The notes under the pieces were generated by a model. It did no database searches. It saw only the letters and a list, made by a program, of their open reading frames with translations, and had not been told where the DNA came from. A stretch of 64,000 bases of DNA from Ahaetulla prasina (Eukaryota; Chordata; Lepidosauria; Squamata; Colubridae), in NCBI RefSeq assembly GCF_028640845.1, contig NC_080539.1, positions 161,386,736-161,450,735 on the forward strand. The letters run 5' to 3'. Position 1 is the first letter of the stretch; every line of letters starts with the position of its first letter. A program made the translations under genes and the position numbers. This document shows positions 1 through 11,166 of this stretch, in pieces.

Positions 1-23
1 ACACACACACACACACACACACA
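1..23. repeat. (AC)n microsatellite, cut by window edge
   Basis: Pure AC dinucleotide run at the left edge; its true length is unknown because the window starts inside it. Confidence 0.95.
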
Positions 24-1663
24 AACCAAATGGGCTGCTCAATCATCCTGTCCTGGGCCATCTTATTCCCTGAGGTCTGATATGATTTGAAAAGCTGAGA
101 TTTGAATTATCAACTCAGCTTAATTAAAAAAAAATGTCCGCAAATCCTTCAAATTGCTCAGGAGGACCCGGAGCACACCACAGTCAGTTCACCTGCACAT
201 AGGCGTGGTGAGAATTGGGAGCAGTTTCCACAGATGTTTGGAAAAAGAGGCAGCTGCTGCAGCAATTTTATTTTTAAAAGGTGGTTTGTATAGATCCCTG
301 CACATGTCAAAGCAAGGATTTGCCTGGCTATAGTGTTCTCATGCACAAAAGTCCATTACCTGCCAAATCAATTCAAAAGCACCAATTCCAGCTGACGCTT
401 CAGATTAGTTTGGTGATTCAGCTTGAAGGAATAATTCAAACTGAAGGTTCACTCAGCCTGTCTAGTCACCAGTTTCCAGAGAGACCTCTGTTTGTCTGGC
501 ATTTATACCTGGGGTGTCAGAAGCGTGTGCATGTGGGGATCCCTAGCGCAGACCCAAGGCCCAGATAGAGACCTCCAGGTCTCAGCCAATCTATATTTAT
601 TTCTCGCCGTGCCTACGGTGAGCAGCTCCGCTCTTTCCCCTTTCAAAGCATTTCATTTACTTAAACCTTGTATCCCTTGTTTCGTAACGGTGACAAAACG
701 TGAAAGCCTCTAAGCCGAGAGATATACACAGATGACTTTTGGGAGGGTTAGGATTCAGAATGATTGAATTTAGAAAGCCATCCTCAATTCTGTCAGATTC
801 ATGCTGTTCGCCATGCAGCTCTCTTTATGTTAACGTCAATATCTTTTAATGTGATCCAGTGGTTTCCTAGGAGATGCCCTCAATGGCTGAGCTTCTCTAC
901 TTTAGTATTGCTGGTGGATAATATCTATCTGCACCATTTGTTTGGTTCATTCAGGGTTGTTTTGCCCTTTTTCCACTGGTCATTATATTCCCTCAGGGGG
1001 CTGTTAATGGGCACTAATGAGCTGGGGAGAGAGGGAAAAATAAGTACAGGCACATTTTACCTTCACAGCTTTGACCTGCTCTGCTTTCAGGACATGCACA
1101 CCTGGCTAAAAAGAAGGGTTCAGAAATCAGGATTAGTATATCTTTGTTTCATGGTCAGCCTGCCAACGCCATCCTTAAGGATGAAAGTGTCCTTGAACAA
1201 TCAGCAATTAAAGAAGTGGGGGGGGGACTCTGAATTAGAGTTACAATTTTCATTTGGGGAAGGCAAACCCTCAAGCCTTTCTGATGGCATCATCCAGGTT
1301 GCATCCTTAATCGAAGATTACGATGCCAAACGGAAAGATTTTACCTCCTGTTTCTTAGGTTTTCCTGTCAGAAATCTATCAGCTTTGTTACAGGCTGGTG
1401 TGACAGAACACAACAAAATCGAGAGAACAGTCTTTAAGTTTCACTGAGCCTGCTGTTACTGCCGGAAAAGAGGCTGACAACTTGGGTGGGATCCCATCCC
1501 AAGCTATAATTTCTAATCTGTCAAAATCACTTCCTTTTAGAGCCCCTGATTACATTAGCATGTGCTCTTCCTGATATGATTGTCTCTCTCTTAGCAGCCA
1601 CTTTCTCCTTTCAGCTGCCACAAAAGCCAATCAGATTATATGGAGGGCAGGGAAATAAATAAA
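24..1663. other. No gene or repeat recognised; apparently single-copy
   Basis: No coding exon, RNA gene or familiar transposon is visible. An open frame of about 227 codons (764-1447, plus strand) lies here, but it opens on TTG; the first ATG is near 827. It matches no domain I know and has no clear splice or Kozak context. Best described as non-coding intergenic or intronic DNA. Confidence 0.5.
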
Positions 1664-1797
1664 CTCTTCTCTTCTCTTCTCTTCTCTTCTCTTCTCTTCT
1701 CTTCTCTTCTCTTCTCTTCTCTTCTCTTTATTTCTTTTTCTCTCTCTCTCCCTCCCCTCCTCTCCCCCCCTCTCCCTCCCTCCCTCTTTCTCTCTCT
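1664..1797. repeat. (CTCTT)n microsatellite and polypyrimidine tract
   Basis: About twelve pentanucleotide units of CTCTT run from 1664 to 1727, followed by 70 bases of almost pure C/T. The minus strand reads as an Arg/Glu/Lys-rich frame, which is an artefact of the repeat. Confidence 0.93.
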
Positions 1798-1898
1798 GTA
1801 AATGAGTTTAGGCAGGAGTAAATCAGTCAATCCTAGATTTAGCCACTACTTGATGAAGGGCAAAACTTTAGGGAGGCAGCAGAGGAGTACTCAAAGAC

Positions 1899-1900
<2 letters not shown>

Positions 1901-1946
<46 letters not shown>

Positions 1947-1953
1947 TATTATT
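1901..1953. repeat. (ATT)n microsatellite at a LINE tail
   Basis: About sixteen ATT units directly abut the 3' end of the antisense L2-like LINE that follows. This fits growth of the microsatellite from the AATAA-type tail of that LINE. Confidence 0.9.
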
Positions 1954-2400
1954 CGTATTTGTATACCGCCCTATCTCCCGAAGGACTCAGGGCGGTTCAC
2001 AGGCAGATAAAAACATTTATATACAAATTAAAAATAACCATTTAAAAAACTTATTCTAAAGCCCGATTCTTAAAAAATGATATAAATATTAAAACTAATT
2101 AAAACCCCTATAAATTTAAAATCTAGTCCAGTCCTGCACAGATGAATAAGTGTGTCTTAAGCTCGCGACGGAAGGTTCGGAGGTCTGGAAGTTGACGGAG
2201 TCCTGGGGGGAGTTCGTTCCAGAGGGTGGGAGCCCCCACAGAGAAGGCCTTTCCCCGGGGCGTCGCCAGACGACATTGCCTTGCTGACGGCACCCTGAGG
2301 AGTCCCTCTCTGTGAGAGCGCACGGGTCGGTGAGAGGTATTCGGTAGCAGTAGGCGGTCCCGTAAGTAACCCGGCCCTATGCCATGGAGCGCAGTAAAGG
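1954..2400 (-). mobile_element. L2-like LINE, 3' end (C-terminus of ORF plus 3'UTR)
   Basis: Read on the minus strand, this carries the last ~65 residues of a LINE reverse-transcriptase ORF, with the family signature 'LWNELPPGLRQLPDL' followed by 'RELKTHLF' (minus 2323-2123). An AT-rich 3'UTR follows, ending in a GC-rich stem (accgccctgag / ctcagggcggt type) and an ATAAATA tail. It is 5' truncated, as usual for LINE insertions. The same family recurs at 2763-3113, 7435-7985, 22642-22735, 25170-25380, 45135-45569 and 56890-57060. The clade (L2 versus another CR1-group lineage) is from memory of the motif, not from a search. Confidence 0.8.
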
Positions 2401-2454
2401 ATGATTATGGTTAAGGTCACAGGGATTCTGCCAGGAAAGACCACTTTCCACAAA

Positions 2455-2556
2455 TCTATTAGTCACCCTTGACTTACAATCAAAGTCGGTAGGGGAAGCT
2501 GAATTTGCTTAACAACTGCATGATTTACTTAACAACCACAGTGATTCACTTGACTT
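2455..2556. mobile_element. Fragment of hAT-like 'CTTAACAAC' DNA element
   Basis: It contains 'cttgacttacaa', 'gcttaacaactgca' and 'acttaacaacca', the same repeated motif as the fuller copies at 20402-20793 and 22438-23220. Only part of the internal sequence remains and no inverted ends are seen. Confidence 0.6.
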
Positions 2557-2762
2557 CTTCTCTTGGTTTTAATATTGGGTCACCAGAGTTGAGAGATATA
2601 TTTTACTGTACATCAACCAGTCTGGCTTTGCCATCATTTCTTTTCTTAAAAAAGCTTGATGTGGTGACACCCAAAGGGGCAGCTTCGTAGAGAGCCTTGT
2701 TTTATATTTATTCCAAACTCTTAGTATGTCACGTCTAACAAAATGGTTATTAAAATCAACAT

Positions 2763-3113
2763 TGGCAGGGGAAGGGCCTTCTCTGTGGGGGCTCCCACCC
2801 TCTGGAACGAACTACCCCCAGGACTTCGTCAACTTCCGGACCTCCGAACCTTCCGTCGCGAGCTTAAAACACACTTATTCATCTGCGCAGGACTGGATTA
2901 GATTTTAAATTTATTGGTTTTAAATGGGTTTTAAATGGGTTTTATTTTTTATATTGTTTTTAAACATTCGGCCTTTTAGAATAAGTTTTTTTAATTGTTA
3001 TTTTAATCTGTATTTATGTGTTTTTATTTGCCTGTGAACCGCCCTGAGTCCTTCGGGAGATAGGGCGGTATATAAATACGATTAATAAAATAAATAATAA
3101 ATAAATATAAATA
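2763..3113 (+). mobile_element. L2-like LINE, 3' end, plus strand
   Basis: Sense copy of the same LINE tail as at 1954-2400. The peptide 'LWNELPPGLRQLPDL...RELKTHLFICAGLD' ends in a stop near 2900. A 3'UTR, the conserved GC stem near 3038-3072 and an AATAAAATAAATAAT tail follow. Over the coding part the two copies differ by only a few bases. Together they form a long inverted repeat with a ~360-bp spacer. Confidence 0.82.
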
Positions 3114-4477
3114 AACATTAACTTTACTTTTTTCATACCATAAGTAGCTGTTCTCCCACATTTGGAAGATTGATAAGAGTACAAGCACTAGCACTAGCAA
3201 GGCTCCTTTTAATGGTTTGGGGCTGTGTCGTTATTAGCAATTAATATTTATTAATTAATCCAAATGCATGGGAGAACCAAAAGGATTCATGTTAACACTC
3301 ATGTAAAGACGTTAAAGAGAAAGCGCAATCATGAACAGAAACCAGTGTTAAAATGGTCTTGTTGGCAGTTAACTCAGGGTCTATTAAATAAGCATTTTGA
3401 AGGCATGCCAGCTTGTTATGGATACCTGCCAAGCATGTCAGATGTTAACCACACTCTAGATCAGAAAATAATTGGATTAAGAAAAAAAAACAACGAGACT
3501 CTGCTTTTCTGTGTTCTAGATTAGGGAATTCTCCAACAGTTGGAATGTTGTTTTTCATTCAAATGGAATGAAATATTTGAATTGCTGAAAAGATGCAGGC
3601 ATGATCTACGACAGCTTTGGTGGCAAGAGTTTGGTGCTCTCTATTTTTAAAATGTGGATGATGATGGTGATGATGATGGTGATAGATGTGATGAAATATG
3701 TCGCAAAGTCATCTTATGAGGCAAATTTTAGAGACTGGAAACAGATTGAGGGGAATATAAGTGGAGCAGAGCTGATTGAATGAAAAGAAAGATTTCTCAA
3801 TTGGTGCGATAACCAATTGTGCCCAAACCAGAAGGGTCATTTTGATTTCACCACAATATCCTGGCAATGTTTTATATAACAAAGTGAAGCGCTGTTGTTT
3901 GGGAGCAGCTGTTGCAAGTCCTGCCACTTGCACTGTGCCAAGCAAACAGATTAGGAACTGTACTTTTTGATTTAGAATAGAAGGGATTAGACTTTGCCTT
4001 GGGCAAATAAAAACCTGCTTCCAGGTTGTCCTGTGGCTTCAGCTTGATCAGATTCACGATCCCAGTTTTGATAGCTATATTTTATGGAAAAGCAGTTAAT
4101 ATAATGGATGGATGGATAAATGAATGAATGAATGAACAAATATGAAAACACAAACCAGTATTTTTCGTATCTTCTTTCTTTCCCTTATTGTGAATGACAG
4201 GAAAATGTCAAAGAAAAGCAGAGTATTATAATACTCTCTTTACAATTACGGTCTTCAGACAATAGGGGCTGTTTGTTTCTAGCCCAAACACTTCTCCAGT
4301 GTCTTGAAGTCCTTTTCCATTTTGTATCTCTTATGGAGAAACCCTTGGCTGCTTTCCTCTTGCATGACAAATCTTCTTGGAGAAAACCCAGATTCTTTTT
4401 TTTTTCCTTTTTAATCACAGATAATTGCTTAAAGAACCATTGATCCAGTTCATTCAAATCTCTTCAGGGTGTAATTC
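3114..4477. other. Single-copy stretch with two short simple repeats
   Basis: No gene recognised. It holds an imperfect GATGGT-type run (about 3656-3692) and a GGAT/GAAT run (about 4104-4137). Short open frames on both strands show no family features. Confidence 0.5.
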
Positions 4478-4614
4478 CAGTGGTGGGATTCAGCCAGTTC
4501 GCACCGCTTTGGGAGAACCATTTGTTAACTTTCTGAGCAGTTTGGTCAACTGGTTGTTGGAAGAAACCATTAGGGCAGAGAACCGGTTGTTAAATTACTT
4601 GAATCCCACCACTG
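4478..4614. mobile_element. 137-bp hAT-type MITE with target-site duplication
   Basis: Terminal inverted repeats 'cagtggtgggattca' and 'tgaatcccaccactg' bound the element exactly. It is flanked by 'tgtaattc' and 'tgcaattc', an 8-bp duplication with one mismatch, which is the size made by hAT transposases. It encodes nothing. A second copy of the same length lies in opposite orientation at 38088-38224 with a perfect 8-bp duplication. Confidence 0.92.
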
Positions 4615-5308
4615 TGCAATTCTATAACTTTTCAGTATAAGCATTCAAACACTGCACTTAATGTTTGTTCGATGTGGTTTGATCCATTTTAAGGTGAGGC
4701 TGCAAATGTGACTGGATGCTCCTCTTCAGTAAAGAGGAGAATTTGTCCCCTTTGATGCCAGCTGCTTCCCCTTCTCTTTGGGGAAGCTCCTTTGATTGCC
4801 ATTAATTTCATTTGGACCACGCAATCATCCCAGATTCCAAGCAGCATCTTCATTAGCTGCCAACAAAGATTATTCTGTCTATTAGAAGTGCATATCTTTT
4901 ATCAGGCCAAATTTCCCTAGACAACAGGGACATTAATCACCATAATTTCAACCCAGTCAGGGAAAATATAAGTGAGAAGATGTTTTCAGAGTTTGTAATT
5001 TGGTAACAGCTGGTGACCCCATTCCAGAAAGTTTCCATAGGATTAATGGGGCATTCATGACCATGGAAATTAGTTGTCCTAATTTTTTGATGCCTCCTTC
5101 ACTCCCTATAACCTGCCATCTTGCTCCTTAAACATACAGAATTGCTTAATGTTGTCAGATAACAAACCAATCCAAGTTGGCATGCTTTCTACTACTTTTC
5201 TAAGATCTTAATTTGAAATTTTTTTCAGCTTTGCTTCACTGTTGCTTCACTGGGATTTTCTTGTACACAAAGAATCTTCCATACTTTACTGCACCAGTGC
5301 ATACAAGA
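4615..5308. other. Single-copy stretch, no gene seen
   Basis: No repeat or coding feature recognised. The block around 4800-4990 has even composition and no simple repeats, and could be a conserved non-coding element, but a single sequence cannot show this. Confidence 0.4.
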
Positions 5309-5551
5309 TAGATAGATGATTGATTGATAGATAGATAGAGATAGGTAAGTAGGTAGGTAGATATAGATAGATTATAGATAGGTAGGTAGATAGATATAGA
5401 TAGGTAGGTAGATAGGTAGATAGATTATAGATAGCTAGATAGATAGTTATAGATAGGTAATAGATAGATAGATAGATAGATTGATTATAGGTAGGTAGGT
5501 AGGTAAATAGAGATAGATAATAATAATAACAACAACAACAACAACAACAAC
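5309..5551. repeat. GATA/GGTA compound microsatellite ending in (AAC)n
   Basis: Interspersed GATA and GGTA tetranucleotides run for ~210 bp, then AAC units (about 5528-5551) join the 3' end of the antisense CR1. GATA is the Bkm motif known to be abundant in snakes. The array sits exactly at a LINE tail. Confidence 0.92.
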
Positions 5552-6140
5552 AGAGTTGGAAGGGAACTTGGAGGTCTTCTAGTCCAACCCCCTGCCCAGG
5601 CAGGACACTGTACACCATTTCAGACAAATGGTTATCCAACATTTTCTTAAAAATTTTCAGTGTTGGAGCATTCAGAACTTCTGCAGACAAATTGTTCCAC
5701 TGATTAATTGTTCTAACTGTCAGGAAATTCCTCCTTATTTCTAAGTTGCTTCTCTCCTTGATTAGTTTCCACCCATTGCTTCTTGTCCTGTCCTCAGAGA
5801 ATAGTTTAACTCCCTCTTCTTTGTGGCAACCCCTGAGATATTGGAACACTGCTAATGATAGTCTCCCCTAGTCCTTCTTTTCATTAAACTAGACATACCC
5901 AGTTCCTGCAACCGTTCTTCATATGTTTTAGCCTCCAGTCCCCTAATCATCTTTGTTGCTCTTCTCTGCACTCTTTCTAGAGTCTCAGCATCTTTTCTAC
6001 ATCGTGGCGACCAAAACTGAATGCAATATTCCAAGTGTGGCCTTACCAAGGCATTATAAAGTGGTATTAATGCTTCATGTGTTCTTGATTCTATACCTCT
6101 GTTTATGCAGCCCAGAACTGTGTTGGCTTTTTTGGCAGCT
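5552..6140 (-). mobile_element. CR1 LINE, 3' part with RT C-terminus
   Basis: Antisense translation reads '[11 protein letters not shown]', '[15 protein letters not shown]', '[13 protein letters not shown]', '[18 protein letters not shown]'-like, and 'NFLTVRTINQWNNLSAE'. This is the classic C-terminal region of CR1 reverse transcriptase, closely paralleling bird CR1. The reading frame is broken around 5850, where a small insertion interrupts 'GD...AVFQYL'. It is 5' truncated. Its 3' end ('gagttggaaggg' in + orientation) joins the AAC/GATA array, and its 5' end runs into the GACA/GATA array. Confidence 0.93.
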
Positions 6141-6149
6141 GCTGCTGAT

Positions 6150-6153
6150 AGAT

Positions 6154-6199
<46 letters not shown>

Positions 6200-6262
6200 G
6201 GGATGATAGATATGGTAGAGAGGTAGAGGGAAAGAGATGATATAGATTATAGATAGATAGAT

Positions 6263-6320
<58 letters not shown>

Positions 6321-6348
6321 AGGATAGATAGATAGATAGATAGACAGA
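6150..6348. repeat. (GACA)n and (GATA)n arrays
   Basis: About ten GACA units (6155-6198) are followed by an imperfect spacer and then GATA units to ~6348. GACA next to GATA is the classic Bkm-type composition. Confidence 0.95.
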
Positions 6349-6473
6349 TAGATCCCTATGCAACTAAGCTTGAAGTAACCCTTTTTAAAATAGACCTTCC
6401 CTAATTGTATATGAATGTCCCCAAATCAAGAACAATCAATACCAGCTCACTCCATTCATTGATGCTATCCTAC

Positions 6474-6532
<59 letters not shown>
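6474..6532. repeat. (TTTA)n microsatellite
   Basis: About fourteen pure units, directly next to a decayed antisense LINE 3' end (6533-6890). It probably grew from that LINE's AAAT-type tail. Confidence 0.95.
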
Positions 6533-6533
<1 letters not shown>

Positions 6534-6890
6534 TTTGTCAACAAGCATAAGGAAACAAGTATCAGTATAAACATAGACATGGACACATGAAAAAATGTCA
6601 CAAATAAATGGATATAAATAAGCAGAACATAGACATAAACACATAAAATGAGTATTTGTAAATGGAGACGCTGGACACCCTCTTAGGGACCTCTTAAGAA
6701 ACATGTAGGGTCCACGGTAGACATTTTAAGGTAAAAGGTATGGGAGGGTTAGAGAAACTAACAACAGGATCAGGTAGTTTATTCCAGACATTTACTACTC
6801 TATTGTTGAAGTCCTATTTTATGCAATCAACTTTAGAGTGGATTACATTTATTGCAGAATCTGTTTGGCCTATCACAGCATTTCAGCACG
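6533..6890 (-). mobile_element. Decayed CR1-group LINE 3' end (same family as 13.5-16.5 kb)
   Basis: On the plus strand it reads 'gggacctcttaagaa', 'atcaggtagtttattccagac', 'actctattgttgaagtcc' and 'tgcaatcaactttagagtgg'. These align, with many changes, to the 3' region of the antisense LINEs at 17735-20113 and 21415-22404 ('agtcaggtagtgcattccag', 'aacaactct...actgaag'). It is an older, diverged copy. Confidence 0.65.
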
Positions 6891-6954
6891 TAAAAAGAAA
6901 TTAATGACTGAACTTAATGACTAGATTCTTTTACACTTTAACATAAATCTAAGA

Positions 6955-7074
6955 TAAAGGTAAAGGTTCCCCTCACATATACGTGCTAGTCGTTGCCAAC
7001 TCTAGGGGGCGGTGCTCATCTCCGTTTCAAAGCCGAAGAGCCAGCGCTGTCCAAAGACGTCTACGAGATGTTAA
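6955..7074 (-). mobile_element. Sauria-type SINE, 3' (BovB-like) end only
   Basis: Starts 'taaaggtaaaggttcccctcac' when read on the plus strand, then 'gtgctagtcgttgcc', 'tctagggggcggtgctcatc' and 'gccagcgctgtcc...agacgtc'. This is the reverse complement of the BovB-derived tail of squamate Sauria SINEs. The tRNA-like head is missing. Confidence 0.85.
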
Positions 7075-7104
7075 ATCAGAATTGAAAAGGGAGACTAAAT
7101 CAGA

Positions 7105-7240
7105 TAGTTTGGTGTAGTGGTTAAGATATCAGATTAGAAACTGAGAGACGGTGAGTTTTTAATCCAACCTAAGGTCCCAAACCAGCTGGGTGACCTTGGG
7201 CCAATTACTATCACTCAGTCCTAGGAAATGGGCCCTGCTG
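7105..7240 (+). mobile_element. tRNA-derived SINE, decayed
   Basis: 'tggtgtagtggttaagatatc' looks like a tRNA-type A box region. It is followed by 'cccaaaccagctgggtgacc' and 'ttgggccaattact', typical of an old tRNA-derived amniote SINE. The tail is not clear. A related fragment lies at 39120-39330. Confidence 0.6.
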
Positions 7241-7434
7241 GATTTTTGGGATCCCATGAGTTGTCCAAGAGGCAAATTGGTTGCCGATTCTTAGCTTGAG
7301 GCTTAGAACAGCAATCAGGGTTCAGAATTCCTTGTAGTTCTCCTAACTTGACCCCCACAGTCTGTGTCTTGTCTTCCTCAGTACTTTATGGATAAAATAC
7401 TTTTGGTCCTCCAGATGCCGTTGAACAGCATTTG

Positions 7435-7985
7435 TTACTATTGTTTGTTTGTTGTTTGTTTGTTTATGAAATTTAAATTGCCGCTTATTCGCACATGGAG
7501 ACTCAAGGCAGCTTACAAGAGTATAAAAATATATATATTTATATATATTTTAAATATAAAAAACAATATAAAAACAATTATACTAGTAAAAGTGAGAATC
7601 AATAATAAATTAATAAAATAATATAATAAACTAACCGCCCCATCCCTCACCCCTGTGATAACATCTCACATGAGCCATTCAATGGGCTCCATTCCGCTCT
7701 GCGTTTCCCCAGGCCCGCTGGCAGAACCAGGTCTTCAGCACCTTCCAAAAGAGTGTTAGAGTGAGGGCCATTCTAATTTCTGGGGGAATGATGTTCCAGA
7801 GAGCGGGAGCCATCACGGAGAAGGCCCTTCTTCTGGGTCCCACCAGGTATATCTCCCTCAGGGATGGGATCCACAACATCCCCTGCCACCGTGCTCTGAT
7901 GGGTCAGGTAGATGTGACCGGCAAGAGACGGTCCCTCAGATAACCAGTAACCTATTAATCTGCACTGATTGGGGCTGTAATTGAA
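7435..7985 (-). mobile_element. L2-like LINE 3' end with (TTTG)n tail
   Basis: The antisense frame 7879-7679 reads 'AFSVMAPALWNIIPPEIR', the C-terminal LINE signature also seen at 2.2 kb. The 3'UTR runs leftward through 'ttgccgcttattcgcacatgg' and ends in a TTTG repeat at 7439-7467. It is more diverged than the copies at 2-3 kb and has a degenerate stem. Confidence 0.75.
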
Positions 7986-9296
7986 GACCATCCAAAGGGC
8001 TATAATTTCTCATTTGCATGGAGAAGACCATCATCTATGAACCTTGTTGAGATGATGTATATTTCCTGAGCTGGCTTTATCCACGATCTCAAAGCCTGAA
8101 TGAATACTGTTGTTGAGAAACAGATGGGGAGAGAATAGAAGGAGGAATCAAAAGCTCCTCTTTGGGAGAAAACAACCAGGAAGCTGGTATTTGCAAACAG
8201 AGAGCAGAACTGAATCCTTGTGATTGATGTCTTTATTTCTATTCAGCGTATACTCGAATAAATCAGTTGAATAAGTGGTGAAAAAGTGTTTGAAGATCTG
8301 AATGCTTCGAAGGTTTTTTTTTTTTTAAAAAAAAGCAAAACACCACCACCACCACATTTTTTTTTCATTGTGAAATTTAACACAATAAACAGGCTGCCCA
8401 CACAGATAGTTACCGCTGTTTCTGCGGTTGCTATTCTTTTGCTTTCCACTTAAAGGGATTTCTCCCCCTTTTTTCAACTTTTCACAGAATTCCATTGTTT
8501 CACATTGAAATGTGACGGCAGCTACAATTTATCCACAAGGTAGTGCAAACTCCGTCTGCCCTTGGACGGTGTCTGAATAGATCAGAAGAACTTTCTATAG
8601 TTTTACAAGGTTCTTCTTTTCAGGCATTCTGAATGGGTTGAGGACTGATCAGGATCATAAGATAGTTAAAAAAAAGATTGTACATTTGCAAAACCTGTAC
8701 AATATGCCACTATTTTGTAAGCAACTGGGAAAGATGCTATTTTATATACAAAACCATTGCTGAAGAGAACAAACCTAAACATGAATTGTACTGAATTGGA
8801 GATGCTACAAAGAAGACTGGCTATTCATATTCAGTGTAGGTTCAGGACGGAAGGAAAAAGATGATAGAATGATGCAAGTAGCAACTTCTCCAAAAATTGC
8901 CATTCTGCCTACACACAGAAAAAGTTGGAAAGCTCACAGAAAATAGAACCCACTCCCTGTATTCATCCCTACCCAAGAGACTGTAAGACACAAGCACTGG
9001 AAGAACACATCTACTTTGTGCCTCTGCAAACCCTCGTCCCAAACATGTCATAACAAAAGTTTCAATCTCCTTAGCGGAGATGGTTTCATTTGAAGGGTTG
9101 CCTCAATTCAGATTATCAGTTCATTTCAAAGGTCAGGTTCATTCTGAAGTTTCCACTCAAGTCATGAATGAAATCTTCACGGTGTATCCAGAAAAGGTGC
9201 CTGACTCCTGAACTTTTGTGTTGATGTCACTTGGCTGAGAAATAGAATACAAGCCCAAAGAACTGTAAAGAGGGAAATGGAACAAAGAGGTTGTTA
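7986..9296. other. Mostly single-copy; no gene seen
   Basis: It holds a poly-T/poly-A patch with a short CAC run (about 8310-8370). Nothing coding is recognised on either strand. Confidence 0.45.
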
Positions 9297-9547
9297 CAAG
9301 GATACTTCGGTACTCATCCTTAGCTGGTTCCGAGAGGTACGATGAGTACCAAAAATGATGAATTCTGAATAAATTTTTCCCATAAGGAATAATATAGTGA
9401 GTCACAAGACAGCCGGCACCGACATGTTCTAGCTTGAGCATTGAGTACCAAACAAATGATGAGTACCGGGACAAAATGTTCATGTCAAAATGCATTGAGT
9501 ATCAAATTCGATGAGTTTCAAAGCAGTTGAGTACCAAGGTACCACTG
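9297..9547. mobile_element. MITE-like element with GGTACC-type inverted ends
   Basis: The left end 'ggatacttcggtactcatcc' and right end 'gagtaccaaggtaccactg' are inverted repeats of each other with several mismatches. 'gagtacc'/'ggtactc' motifs recur inside at 9332, 9447, 9468 and 9529. No transposase frame and no clear flanking duplication, so it is an old copy. Confidence 0.7.
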
Positions 9548-9924
9548 TAGAATAAAAGAAAGTTTGCTCTGGGATGAAGATCAGCACTGTAACATTCTCC
9601 CCCATTCCCCGAGCAGTTTCCTATATACTCAACCATACATGTGTGGGGTTACCAAATAATTGTTTTGGCACAACTTCTTATCCTCAACTCTATTAACAAA
9701 GGGTAACTCTCCTGATGCCAATCCCATTTTAGAAATTCCCTTCTCCTCGTGGGTCTTTTTTCATAAAGCTAGTAAGGAAACAGGAACCTAGCAAGCAAGC
9801 TTTCAGCTTCATAGAGGATTGCTTGTGAGCATCCTGGTTGCTGATCATGGACTGTGCACGACCTCCCATGACCTGTAAGGAACAACACAAAGATGGAGAA
9901 TGCATGTATAGGATTGGTATTGTA
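9548..9924. other. No feature recognised
   Basis: Short AT-rich stretch between two MITEs. Nothing coding or repetitive identified. Confidence 0.4.
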
Positions 9925-10158
9925 CAGAAGTGGGTTTCCACAGGTTCTGACCAGTTCTAGAGAATTGGTAGTGGAAATTTTGACTAGTTCGGAGAACTGG
10001 TAGTAAAAAGTCTAACTGCTCCCACCCACATCTATTTTCTGCCTCCCAAGTCCCAGCTGATCAGGAGGAAATGGGGATTTTGCAGTATCCTTCCCCTGCC
10101 ACACCCACCAAGCAACATCCACAAAACTGGTAGTAAAATTTTTTGAAACCCACCACTG
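9925..10158 (-). mobile_element. hAT-type MITE, 'CAGGGGTGAAATTC' family, reverse copy
   Basis: Left end 'cagaagtgggtttcca' and right end 'ttgaaacccaccactg' are inverted. Inside, 'ttgcagtatccttcccctgcc' and 'cggagaactggtagt' are reverse complements of the copies at 46147-46431 and 48793-49033. Flanks 'gtattgta' and 'gtatattg' are at best a decayed duplication. Confidence 0.75.
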
Positions 10159-10465
10159 GTATATTGTGCAACAATATACACAAATAAATATTGCTGGTGC
10201 TATGCCTCATTTTTTTTTTACTGTCTCCTGAAAACCAGTAAGTCTTTCAACACTGATGTATCACTACTGTCATTATCTTAATCATAGCTTTCCTGATTTA
10301 CTGCTTTAGAGGTGTGAATGCAACTAAGGAATATAAGAAATAAAATAAAGTCAGTGCAATTATCTTGCCCTTCATTTTATGTGGTCATGTATATGGGACA
10401 TTTCATCTCCTTTAAAAAAAAAGAAAAAGAAAATGGAATACAGTTGCTGAAATTATCTCACCAAA

Positions 10466-10526
10466 GAAGGAAGGAAGGAAGGAAGGAAGGAAGGAAGGAA
10501 GGAAGGAAGGAAGGAAGGAAGGAAGG
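10466..10526. repeat. (GGAA)n microsatellite
   Basis: About fifteen pure GGAA units. The opposite strand gives a false Pro/Ser/Phe/Leu-rich frame. Confidence 0.95.
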
Positions 10527-11166
10527 GTGATGGACACTGTTTATTGTCATTAGAGAGGTCCAGATTAATCTAATTGCAATATGAATCCATATGATGTGCA
10601 TTTGAAAACCAATTTGATCTATTTGTCCACAAATTAAGTTTTTAAGGAGAAAATTCATTAGAGCCTTGTTGTTGCAACTTCCTCTGACTTGTGTCATCAA
10701 GTTAACATTAGGTCTTAGCAACTCTGACAGAAACATCTTCTCAATTTGCAGAATAATATTTGCATGCTTGTGCATAACTTTCAAGAGATAACTTGTAATC
10801 TCTCTCTCTCTCTCTTTTTTGGTATCCTTACATGGGCTTTGTTCTATACAGCTTCCTCAAATATATGCTTTATTTGTGGCACCTCTATCTCAAACGGGTT
10901 CTTTCTTTGGTATGCAATTTCATTAAATAGTTTTTTTAAAAAACAATGTCTAAGTTATAAAATAGTTTGGGATGGCCCCTTCGCCGACTTTAAATCTCAC
11001 ATGCTTGTTCATGCTGAGATAACTTTGGATTCTGTTTTATCAGATCATGTCATTTTGCTTAAGAGACAATTTGCAATGGATCTGTTACATCCCTAGTCAT
11101 TACTAGTTTGAGGACTAAAAGCCCCTAGAACATCTCTCACAGGGATATTATTTGGGATTGTTTAAT
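10527..11166. other. Single-copy stretch with short (TC)n run
   Basis: A TC run lies at 10799-10818. An open frame at 10746-11096 has no recognisable domain, so I do not call a gene. Confidence 0.4.

Noticed and set aside
1636..1830. Arg/Glu/Lys-rich minus-strand frame
   Set aside because: It is the translation of a CTCTT pentanucleotide repeat and adjacent polypyrimidine, not a protein.
5286..5849. 187-codon minus-strand frame
   Set aside because: A chance fusion of a CR1 C-terminus with the translation of AAC and GATA repeats (poly-Cys, then Tyr-Leu-Ser runs).
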